Position numbers and translations under genes: made by a program. The notes under the pieces were generated by a model. That model had not been told where the DNA came from, did not search any database, and was given only the letters and a program-made list of their open reading frames with translations. Of a DNA stretch of 14,403 nt, positions 6,527 to 12,456 are shown one piece after another; the first letter of the stretch is position 1; each line of letters starts with the position of its first letter. The stretch spans positions 1-14,403 of the forward strand of contig JAITAI010000300.1 of the NCBI GenBank assembly GCA_031284195.1. The letters are read 5' to 3'. This DNA comes from Treponema sp. Its GTDB lineage: Bacteria; Spirochaetota; Spirochaetia; Treponematales; Breznakiellaceae.

Positions 6527-6556
6527 AGGAGGAACAGGGGCTTCCTTGCTCCTCCT
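6527..6556 (-). repeat. intercistronic hairpin between pgk and tpiA
   Basis: A perfect 7-base inverted repeat, AGGAGGA and TCCTCCT, with a 16-base loop, lies just after the pgk stop. There is no T-run, so it is not a terminator. Both arms are Shine-Dalgarno or anti-Shine-Dalgarno-like. The true tpiA ribosome site (AAGGAG) lies downstream and could pair with the TCCTCCT arm instead, so it may affect mRNA stability or tpiA translation. That role is inference. Confidence 0.4.
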
Positions 6557-6563
6557 GCTGTAC

Positions 6564-7829
6564 TTACTTTCCCCGGGTTACTTCAATGCCAGGGAGTTTC
6601 TTCCCTTCCAAGAGTTCCAGGGAAGCGCCGCCGCCAGTGGACACATGGCTCATCTGGGAAGCAAGGCCGAATTGGTTCACTGCGGCCACCGAGTCGCCGC
6701 CTCCTACCACGGTGATGACCCCTTTGCCGGTGGCTTCTGCCACGAGCTTGGCTACGGTTTCAGTACCTTTGGCAAAGGGGGCAAATTCAAAAACTCCCAC
6801 CGGGCCGTTCCATACAATAGTTTTGGCTTTGGCCAGGATTTCCTGATATTTGGCTAGGGTCTTGGGACCCACATCCAAACCCAAAAGGTTATCGGGAATG
6901 TCGATACTATCTATTGCTACCGGCTTGGCCCCAGCATCAAAGGCTTCGGCCCCTACATGATCCGAAGGCAGCAGGATATTCACCCCTACTTTTTTGGCAG
7001 TGTCGAGGATCCGCTGGGCTGTATCCAACTGATCCGCTTCCACCAGAGACTTCCCGACCTTATGCCCCTGAACCTTGAGGAAGGTATAGGCCATGCCCCC
7101 GCCGATGATCAGGGCCGCGGCGTTTTTAAGGAGGCTTTCCAGCACTGCTATTTTGGAAGAAACCTTAGCCCCGCCGATGATGGCCACCAGGGGTTTCTGG
7201 GGATTGGTAACAATAGGCTCCAGGTAATCCACTTCTTTTTCCATGAGGAAGCCCGCCACTGAAACCGGAACGAATTTGGCAATAGAAGCAGTGGAAGCAT
7301 GATCCCGGTGGGCGGTCCCAAAGGCGTCATTTACAAAAATATCCCCGTAGGCGGCCAGTTCTTTGGCGAGTTTATCCCGGTCCGCTTCATCCTTAGCGGT
7401 TTCTTCCTTGTGAAACCGGGTGTTCTCCAGCATGATCACCGAACCTGCAGGCTGGGCGTCGATGAAGGCTTTTTTGCCGTAGCAGGAATCTTCCCCGGCA
7501 AAGATCACCGGCTTCCCTAGTTTCTTTTCCAGATATGCGGCCACTGGCGCGAGACGGTGTTTGCCCTGGATGTAGGCTTTTTCATCAAAGCCCTTACCCG
7601 CCTTTTCCGCTTTCTCCTTGGCTGCCTTGGCATCTTTGGAAGGGTCCCCTAGATGACTCATCAAGGTTAGGGTTTTGACCCCCTGGTCCAGAATGTATTG
7701 GATAGTAGGAAGGGCCGCCATGATACGGGTATCATCCTGGACGACCCCGTCCTTCATGGGTACGTTGAAATCCACCCGCATGATGATCCGTTTTCCTTTG
7801 AGGTCTACGTTCTTTACGGTTTTTATCAT
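6564..7829 (-). CDS. pgk: Phosphoglycerate kinase
   Basis: A 421-residue PGK making ATP and 3-phosphoglycerate from 1,3-bisphosphoglycerate and ADP. Seen: RVDFNVP (18-24), SHLGDP (58-63), the LENTRFHKEE block, NDAFGTAHRDHAS, GGAKVSSKI, WNGPVGVFEFAPFAKGT and the nucleotide loop GGGDS. At the SHLGxP position most PGKs have Arg, which belongs to the basic patch binding the phosphoglycerate; here it is Asp62. It is followed by a Lys/Ala/Glu-rich insertion (about 65-85, KAAKEKAEKAGKGF), which I believe is usual in spirochaetes. All other signatures are intact. The ATG at 7829 has AAGGAG 8 bases upstream. The gene lies between gap and tpiA, and a terminator-like hairpin just upstream means it depends on read-through or processing of gap mRNA. 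Confidence 0.97.
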   Translation of the reverse strand: MIKTVKNVDLKGKRIIMRVDFNVPMKDGVVQDDTRIMAALPTIQYILDQGVKTLTLMSHLGDPSKDAKAAKEKAEKAGKGFDEKAYIQGKHRLAPVAAYLEKKLGKPVIFAGEDSCYGKKAFIDAQPAGSVIMLENTRFHKEETAKDEADRDKLAKELAAYGDIFVNDAFGTAHRDHASTASIAKFVPVSVAGFLMEKEVDYLEPIVTNPQKPLVAIIGGAKVSSKIAVLESLLKNAAALIIGGGMAYTFLKVQGHKVGKSLVEADQLDTAQRILDTAKKVGVNILLPSDHVGAEAFDAGAKPVAIDSIDIPDNLLGLDVGPKTLAKYQEILAKAKTIVWNGPVGVFEFAPFAKGTETVAKLVAEATGKGVITVVGGGDSVAAVNQFGLASQMSHVSTGGGASLELLEGKKLPGIEVTRGK

Positions 7830-7852
7830 ATTGTATACTCCTTGAGATTAGT

Positions 7853-7885
7853 AAAAAGGCCCCGGCCTAGGAATGGCGGGGCCTT
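7853..7885 (-). terminator. rho-independent terminator-like hairpin between gap and pgk
   Basis: On the minus strand a perfect 9-pair stem AAGGCCCCG (7877-7885) / CGGGGCCTT (7856-7864) with a 12-base loop runs straight into a run of five T (7853-7857, two shared with the stem). It sits 64 bases after the gap stop and only 23 bases before the pgk ATG. No promoter is visible between it and pgk, so termination is probably partial. Confidence 0.6.
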
Positions 7886-7899
7886 GCGTCTTCTGCCTT

Positions 7900-7927
7900 A
7901 GGTCTGCGGCTCAGATGAAACAGACCT
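7900..7927 (-). repeat. second hairpin downstream of gap
   Basis: Perfect 7-base inverted repeat AGGTCTG / CAGACCT with a 14-base loop, just 22 bases after the gap stop and before the terminator-like hairpin. No T-run follows. It may protect the 3' end of gap mRNA; this is inference. Confidence 0.4.
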
Positions 7928-7949
7928 TGTGCTCTTGAGGTTTCGCCCC

Positions 7950-9005
7950 CTATTTCTTGCTATCAATGTATTTCAGGAGATCCACCACCCGGTTTGAATA
8001 ACCCCACTCATTGTCATACCAGGAAACCACTTTGAAGAAACGCTTCTCTCCGGGAAGGTTGTTCTGCAAGGTGGCCAGGCTGTCATAAATCGAAGAATGG
8101 GAATTGTGGATGATGTCTGAGGACACGATTTCCTCATCACAGGCCGCCAGAATACCTTTGAGATAGGAACCTGCCGCCTTTTTCAGAGCCTGGTCGATTT
8201 CCTGAATAGAGGTATCTTTAGTGGCCCGGAAGGTGAGGTCCACCACGGAACCGGTAGGGGTAGGCACCCGGAAGGACATACCGGTGAGCTTGCCCTTGGT
8301 GGAAGGAAGCACTTCTCCCACCGCCTTTGCTGCGCCGGTGGTAGAGGGGATGATATTGATGGCTGCAGCCCGTCCGCCTCGCCAATCTTTTGAAGAGACC
8401 CCGTCAACGGTCTTCTGGGTAGCGGTATAGGCATGGATGGTAGTCATAAGACCGGTCTCAATACCGAAACCTTCTTTAAGGATGACATGCACCACTGGAG
8501 CGAGACAGTTGGTGGTGCAGCTTGCGTTGGAAAGCACCGAATGTTTGGAAGCATCATACTCACCCTCGTTAACCCCCATGACGATGGTCTTGATGGGCTT
8601 CTGGGCATCTGCAGATTTGCCCGGCGCGGAGATGATCACCTTTTTCGCCCCTGCTTCAAGATGGCCGTAGGCTTTTTCATTGGGATAAATCCCGGTGGAT
8701 TCGATGACATACTCTATTCCCAGGTTTTTCCAGGGGAGCTGTGCAGGGGTGAGCCCTTTGCCTGAAAGGCATTTGATCTCATGGCCGTTAACCACGAGAA
8801 TATCTTCCCCTTTGACGCCAATATCAGCCTTCATCTGACCCTGGGTTGAATCATATTTGAGCTGATAGGCAAAATATTTCGCATCCGTAGAAATATCCAC
8901 TACTGCGACTACGTCGATCTTATCTTTTCCGAGCAGTTCTTGTCCCACAAGCGCTTGAAACACGAGGCGGCCGATACGGCCAAAGCCATTAATAGCAATC
9001 TTCAT
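7950..9005 (-). CDS. gap: Glyceraldehyde-3-phosphate dehydrogenase, type I
   Basis: A 351-residue NAD-dependent GAPDH, which oxidises and phosphorylates glyceraldehyde 3-phosphate. N-terminal Rossmann motif INGFGRIGR (5-13) with AVVDIST (D37, the NAD-ribose acidic residue typical of NAD preference); catalytic SNASCTTNC with C163; TTIHAYTATQ with H191; the phosphate-site segment SSKDWRGGRAAAINIIPSTTGA; and WYDNEWGYSNRV near the end. All key residues are present, and length is slightly above average because of short insertions. I chose ATG 9005 because it starts the conserved MKIAINGFG and has GGGGG 5 bases upstream; an in-frame TTG at 9017 would add four non-conserved residues. It is the first gene of the gap-pgk-tpiA cluster and has its own promoter and a 3' hairpin/terminator, consistent with higher expression than the downstream genes. 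Confidence 0.97.
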   Translation of the reverse strand: MKIAINGFGRIGRLVFQALVGQELLGKDKIDVVAVVDISTDAKYFAYQLKYDSTQGQMKADIGVKGEDILVVNGHEIKCLSGKGLTPAQLPWKNLGIEYVIESTGIYPNEKAYGHLEAGAKKVIISAPGKSADAQKPIKTIVMGVNEGEYDASKHSVLSNASCTTNCLAPVVHVILKEGFGIETGLMTTIHAYTATQKTVDGVSSKDWRGGRAAAINIIPSTTGAAKAVGEVLPSTKGKLTGMSFRVPTPTGSVVDLTFRATKDTSIQEIDQALKKAAGSYLKGILAACDEEIVSSDIIHNSHSSIYDSLATLQNNLPGEKRFFKVVSWYDNEWGYSNRVVDLLKYIDSKK

Positions 9006-9077
9006 ACATACCCCCAATCAATAAGTCCTTTGTTGCCTGTTTTGTTACCTATTGATATTGTCTACTTACTAAAACAA

Positions 9078-9105
9078 AGTATAAAAAGAAACGAAAAAAA
9101 AACAA
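9078..9105 (-). promoter_or_regulatory. candidate promoter of gap-pgk-tpiA
   Basis: Minus-strand TTGTTT (9100-9105), a 16-base spacer and TATACT (9078-9083); a 17-base alternative uses CTTGTT. The spacer region is a T-tract. The start near 9071 would give a 65-base leader before the gap ATG, in which I see no known riboswitch. Confidence 0.4.
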
Positions 9106-9391
9106 GGGGTCTGGCGATCATCAGGATAAACCCATAGCAAAGTTTGAGATGGCGGAAGGGACGGGTCCTCGTCTTTTTCGTATCTTTTCCTTAAAAGAGC
9201 GGTGCAGTCTCACCAAAACCGGGGCTTATTCCCCTGAGAAGCATGGCCTGGCGGCTTTATTGGACTGAAGCGTCCTTGGAGGGGGCCGTTTCTGGGGAAC
9301 GAACCAAACCGTTGCAACTTGCAGCGGATTTTATAGGGAGGCGGAGAGGCTCCCAAGGCCTGGAAGTTTTCTATGGGTTTATTCCCGGCCC
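9106..9391. other. gap between gap promoter and methyltransferase gene, no certain gene
   Basis: Two weak frames overlap here. On the minus strand an ATG at 9395 overlaps the methyltransferase stop as ATGA and reads 61 Pro/Lys/Arg-rich codons to 9210. On the plus strand an ATG at 9243 reads 67 codons to 9446, running antisense into the methyltransferase end. Neither resembles a family I know and neither has a good ribosome site. Also seen: palindrome CCCTCATGAGGG (9389-9400) spanning the methyltransferase stop and a GGGAG/CTCCC hairpin at about 9338-9356. No clear terminator. Confidence 0.25.
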
Positions 9392-10186
9392 TCATGAGGG
9401 TGATTTGCGGCCTACTGCGATGAGCATCTGCGCCCGGTTGTCATAGGCCCCGTCGTTCCAATCGCCGTAGAGTTCCACCGATGCAAAGCCTGCATCCAAG
9501 AGTAAACGCCGCAGCTCTGATGCGGCATACAGGCGCTGGGTAAAGGTCCGCTCGATCCATGCTCCCTGCTTGAGGAGGATCCACCGGTTTTTAAGCCCTG
9601 ACCAGGAATCCACCGGGGTATACTCGGTAAGTACCGTAAGATCCGCCCGGGTAAACCATTCCCGCTCCACAAAATCCCGAACCGCAATTTCTTTTCCCAA
9701 GGTTTCTATGATAAAGGCCCCTCCAGGTTTAAGGGAATCATAGGCATTCCTAACCATGAGCCGGTCGTCATCGGGATTTTCAAAATAACCAAAGGAAATG
9801 TACAGGTTGGTAACCACATCAAAAAACCGGGGACGGGTAAAAGAACGAACATCAGCGTGGATGAATTCAATATCGAGGTTCTCATAAGCCGCATCTTCCC
9901 GGGCAGTTTGCAGGTAACTTTTGGTAATATCTACCCCGGTAACGGCAAAGCCCCGTCGAGCCAACTCCAGGGTGATACGCCCAAACCCGCAGCATAGATC
10001 CAGCACCCAAGGGCCGGCTACAACGGTATTCGTCTCCCTCAGGGGGTCATACAGGTTTAGTTTAGCAAGCCGGGTTACACTATCCGCCACCAGAGGGACC
10101 TCTGCCCAATGCTGACTGTCAAACATGATGGGAGCGTACTCTTCCCAAAAGCGCTCATCCTCAAACCATTCTTTTTTATATGCCAT
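9392..10186 (-). CDS. Class I SAM-dependent methyltransferase
   Basis: A 264-residue cytosolic methyltransferase. Motif I is VLDLCCGFGRITLELA (61-76), motif II is VTGVDIT (82-88, ribose-binding D86), motif III IEFIHADVRSF (106-116), motif IV FDVVTNLYISFGYF (122-135) and post-motif LKPGGAFIIET (152-162). The N-terminal KKEWFEDERFWEEYAPIMFD is usual for a bacterial family of small-molecule methyltransferases of unknown substrate. The frame is open farther upstream, but homologous sequence begins near MAYKKEW, so I take ATG 10186. No Shine-Dalgarno precedes it; a promoter immediately upstream would start transcription about 2 bases before the ATG, suggesting a near-leaderless mRNA. Divergent from the aminotransferase. 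Family is sure; substrate is not. Confidence 0.85.
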   Translation of the reverse strand: MAYKKEWFEDERFWEEYAPIMFDSQHWAEVPLVADSVTRLAKLNLYDPLRETNTVVAGPWVLDLCCGFGRITLELARRGFAVTGVDITKSYLQTAREDAAYENLDIEFIHADVRSFTRPRFFDVVTNLYISFGYFENPDDDRLMVRNAYDSLKPGGAFIIETLGKEIAVRDFVEREWFTRADLTVLTEYTPVDSWSGLKNRWILLKQGAWIERTFTQRLYAASELRRLLLDAGFASVELYGDWNDGAYDNRAQMLIAVGRKSPS

Positions 10187-10194
10187 CACCAATG

Positions 10195-10223
10195 AGTATA
10201 GGGGGAATGTATGGTCAGTACAA
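10195..10223 (-). promoter_or_regulatory. candidate promoter of the methyltransferase gene
   Basis: Minus-strand TTGTAC (10218-10223), a 17-base spacer and TATACT (10195-10200). The start would be at about 10188, two bases before the ATG at 10186, where no ribosome site exists. On the opposite strand a perfect TTGACA at 10245-10250 precedes the aminotransferase, but its -10 is poor. Confidence 0.4.
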
Positions 10224-10289
10224 GCAAAAAACCCTGGGAGTACATTGACAGAGGAGCCCATTTTTAGAAATAGTAAAGATGGAGCATAT

Positions 10290-11591
10290 ATGAACTATCT
10301 TGCAGATGAACTTAACTCCTTACTAGACGGTACCGTGGCAGGACGGCTGCTTTCCCCCTTAGGACGGCGTCTTTATTTTCCCCAAGGAATTATCGCCCAA
10401 AGCGCAGAGGCCAAGCAAAAGGCCCATAAGGGAAACGCCACCATTGGTATGGCCTATCACCAGGGTAAACCCCTCATGCTGTCGGCCATTGGGGATCAGC
10501 TACCAAGGCTTAAACCGGAAGAAGCCGTGGTCTATGCCCCTACTGCGGGGATTCAAGAGGCCCGCAGGGTATGGAAGCACCGGATCCTCCAGTACAATCC
10601 CTCTTTACGTCCTGAAAACATGTCCCTTCCTGTGGTGGTTCCTGGTATTACTGCAGGGATTTCTTATATGGCGGACCTGTTCGTGGGAGCAGGAAACGCC
10701 CTCCTCCTAAGCAGCCCCTGTTGGGATAATTACGAACTCATCTTTCAGGAACGCCGGGGCGCAGTGCTGCAGGGAATCCCCTTGTTCGGTTCTGCCTGGG
10801 GCTTGGATATGCGGGCGCTCAGGAATGCCCTGGAAGGGGCAGCAAAAACCGGGACAGTCCGGCTCATCCTTAACTTTCCCCATAACCCCTCGGGGTATTC
10901 CCCTACTATCTCTGAAGTAGACGCCTTGCTCGCCTGTATCAGGGAAATCGCCCAGGGCGGCGCGGATGTGCTTGTGCTTTGTGACGATGCCTATTTCGGG
11001 CTTTTTTATGAAGCGAACTGTATGAAGGAATCCCTGTTCAGCCAGCTTGCCCAGGCCCATGAGCGGATTTTAGCGATTAAAATCGACGGGCCCACCAAAG
11101 AAGATTATGTCTGGGGTTTCAGGATGGGATTCATTACCTTTGGTTCCCCGGGTTTACAGGAGAACCATTACGAAGGTTTGGTGCAAAAGCTCATGGGGGC
11201 CATTCGGTCCTCGGTTTCCTGTGCCAATACCCCGGCTCAATACCTTATACTGAAGGCCCTGGAAGATGAGAGGACAAACGCTGAAAAGGAACAGTACCAT
11301 ACCCTGCTGCAAAAACGGTATCAGCGGGTAAAGCAATTCCTGGACGAACATCCTGCTCATCCGTATCTCCGGCCCTTGCCTTTCAACTCCGGGTATTTTA
11401 TGAGTTTCCGGTGTATGGGTATGAGCGCAGAAGCATTGCGGCAGGAGCTGCTGGCAAAACACGGGATTGGTACGATTTCTTTTGGGGAAACCTATCTCCG
11501 GGTAGCTTTTGCGAGTATTGATGAGGAACAGATCCCCGGAGTATACCAGACTATATACGATGCGGCTCAGGACGTGGGGGCAGGGACTTAA
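10290..11591 (+). CDS. PLP-dependent aminotransferase, class I/II
   Basis: A 433-residue fold-type I aminotransferase. NFPHNPSGYSP (195-205) is the NP(T/S)G motif, VLCDDAYFGLFYE (229-241) carries the pyridine-N aspartate and the Tyr that holds the cofactor ring, IDGPTKEDYVWGFRMGF (265-281) contains K270, the likely Schiff-base lysine with a following Arg that binds phosphate, and TYLRVAFAS (401-409) has R404, the candidate substrate-carboxylate arginine. Length and motif order fit aspartate/aromatic-type transaminases, but the GPTKEDY context is not that of classical AspC, so the substrate is uncertain. The start at 10290 has GGAG 5 bases upstream; the frame stays open upstream but that part overlaps the divergent methyltransferase and shows no conservation. 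A strong hairpin follows the gene. Confidence 0.87.
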   Translation: MNYLADELNSLLDGTVAGRLLSPLGRRLYFPQGIIAQSAEAKQKAHKGNATIGMAYHQGKPLMLSAIGDQLPRLKPEEAVVYAPTAGIQEARRVWKHRILQYNPSLRPENMSLPVVVPGITAGISYMADLFVGAGNALLLSSPCWDNYELIFQERRGAVLQGIPLFGSAWGLDMRALRNALEGAAKTGTVRLILNFPHNPSGYSPTISEVDALLACIREIAQGGADVLVLCDDAYFGLFYEANCMKESLFSQLAQAHERILAIKIDGPTKEDYVWGFRMGFITFGSPGLQENHYEGLVQKLMGAIRSSVSCANTPAQYLILKALEDERTNAEKEQYHTLLQKRYQRVKQFLDEHPAHPYLRPLPFNSGYFMSFRCMGMSAEALRQELLAKHGIGTISFGETYLRVAFASIDEEQIPGVYQTIYDAAQDVGAGT

Positions 11592-11602
11592 AATGCAATG
11601 GT

Positions 11603-11637
11603 GCAGGCAAAACTCCCGGAAGGGTTTTGCCTGCTTT
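11603..11637 (+). terminator. terminator-like hairpin after the aminotransferase
   Basis: A perfect 11-pair stem, GCAGGCAAAAC (11603-11613) / GTTTTGCCTGC (11624-11634), with a 10-base loop, lies 12 bases after the stop. Only three T follow, which is weak for intrinsic termination. A second signal about 40 bases later, GGTATTTT (11675-11682) / AAAATACC (11696-11703) enclosing a run T7-G-T7, may complete termination. Confidence 0.5.
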
Positions 11638-11929
11638 AAGAAATCACCCATTTTACCGGATCAATCTTTATTAAGGTATTTTTTTGTTTTTTTCTAAAAT
11701 ACCTAGACAAACAAATATGAATGTGCTATAGATCATTAATAATCAGAGGATGAAACTGCCTTGTATGGGGGGTGCATCCTATAAACAGGGTCTTGAGATG
11801 CTGAAAAATAGGAGTAGTAGCGCCAGGGCGTTATAAAAGGGTAGTATTACTATTGTGAAAGATACTTATAATTCTTTATATCACAATGTATTAATCCCTT
11901 TTCTTATAAATTGTATAGTATTACCAATG
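11638..11929 (+). other. mostly non-coding AT-rich segment with stem-loop and tiny frame
   Basis: No certain gene. An ATG at 11750 directly after AGAGG reads 28 codons to TAA at 11834-11836 (ends MLKNRSSSARAL); the ribosome-site spacing is wrong and I see no family. Then a stem-loop ATTGTG-AAAGA / TCTTT-(4-base bulge)-CACAAT occupies 11852-11887, flanked by two copies of TAGTATTAC (11842-11850 and 11916-11924). This could be part of a small RNA or mRNA leader ending at the terminator just downstream. Confidence 0.3.
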
Positions 11930-11984
11930 CCGGTGTAACCCTGGTCAGGGTCTCCCTAAGGGTTGGACGGTTTTTTGTTTTTTT
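11930..11984 (+). terminator. intrinsic terminator with competing upstream hairpin (possible attenuator)
   Basis: Stem AACCCT (11937-11942) / AGGGTT (11959-11964), extended by CCG (11930-11932) / CGG (11968-11970), is followed at once by T6-G-T7 (11971-11984). Inside, ACCCT (11938-11942) can instead pair with AGGGT (11947-11951) around a 4-base loop, and AGGG can pair with CCCT (11954-11957), giving mutually exclusive folds. It is over 340 bases from the aminotransferase stop, so it probably ends a separate short transcript or acts as a leader attenuator. Confidence 0.5.
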
Positions 11985-12000
11985 ACCTTAATGACTGATC

Positions 12001-12198
12001 ATGGATGATCTGGTCATGAACAAGAGTGTTACTGAGCAGCTAACAATGATTGATCTTGTTAGGCTACTGCTCCAGGATCTGGTATACATGTTGATGATGT
12101 TACGGCTCACAATGTGCATCCAGTGGTTATACCTATGTCTGCGGATTAAATTTAATGCTGTATTATCATCATACAGTAGGATAAATTAAGGAGGGGTA
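12001..12198 (+). pseudogene. possible decayed coding remnant
   Basis: Two overlapping frames show coding-like features. An ATG at 12001 reads 62 codons to TAA 12187-12189 with a hydrophobic middle. In another frame, 12063-12149 reads 28 codons rich in GNN/NNT (GSGIHVDDVTAHNVHPVV) ending in TAA, preceded by in-frame stops. One gene broken by a frameshift would explain both, but I recognise no family and there is no ribosome site at 12001. Treat as a hint only. Confidence 0.2.
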
Positions 12199-12306
12199 GT
12201 GTCTCTATTTATACCAGTTGAAGCAATAAAAAAAGTTGTAATTTACCATCGAGCAGAAAAATCAAAGTCTTTACAGCCGGTCAATAAAGTTACTGCAACG
12301 CGGTGA
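12199..12306 (+). CDS. small hypothetical protein, 35 residues, first of a coupled chain
   Basis: GTG start with a strong AAGGAGG (12188-12194) 4 bases upstream, the best ribosome site in this part of the window. It encodes 35 residues beginning MSLFIPVEAIKKVVIYHRAE; the protein is basic, without membrane segment or known motif. Its stop TGA overlaps the GTG of the next small frame as GTGA, which is typical of translational coupling. It may be a genuine small protein or a leader peptide whose main job is to bring ribosomes towards the ABC transporter gene. No family recognised. Confidence 0.4.
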   Translation: MSLFIPVEAIKKVVIYHRAEKSKSLQPVNKVTATR

Positions 12307-12434
12307 GTATTACGGGAATAAGCAAGAGCAGTAATACCTCAACCAAAAGCTTACTTGGAAAAACGGATACGCTAGCATGGCGGACTTTGGTGGGGATAGG
12401 GTTTCTGAAAATCAAAGCACGGAACAAGCTATGA
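12303..12434 (+). CDS. small hypothetical frame, 43 residues, coupled by GTGA overlap
   Basis: GTG at 12303 overlaps the previous stop by four bases. It encodes 43 residues, Ser/Thr-rich at first (SITGISKSSNTSTKSLLG), then WRTLVGIGFLKIKARNKL. No ribosome site of its own. Its stop TGA (12432-12434) again overlaps an ATG (12431) that opens a nine-codon frame, MSIITNPIP, whose TGA (12458-12460) overlaps the ATG of the ABC transporter. The region also holds an inverted repeat GTATTAC (12307-12313) / GTAATAC (12331-12337). It could be a coupled small protein, a leader cistron or a gene remnant. Confidence 0.28.
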   Translation: MSITGISKSSNTSTKSLLGKTDTLAWRTLVGIGFLKIKARNKL

Positions 12435-12456
12435 GTATAATAACCAATCCCATACC

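Noticed and set aside
6546..6857. 103-codon plus-strand frame inside pgk
   Set aside because: Antisense shadow of PGK; no ribosome site or family resemblance.
8433..8765. 110-codon plus-strand frame inside gap
   Set aside because: Antisense shadow of GAPDH, which has every catalytic motif.
9210..9446. Opposing 61- and 67-codon frames between gap and the methyltransferase
   Set aside because: The minus-strand frame has an ATGA overlap with the methyltransferase stop, but that sits in a 12-base palindrome; neither frame shows a family or ribosome site, so neither is called as a gene.
11154..11651. 165-codon minus-strand frame opposite the aminotransferase
   Set aside because: Antisense to a well-supported enzyme; no conserved motif.
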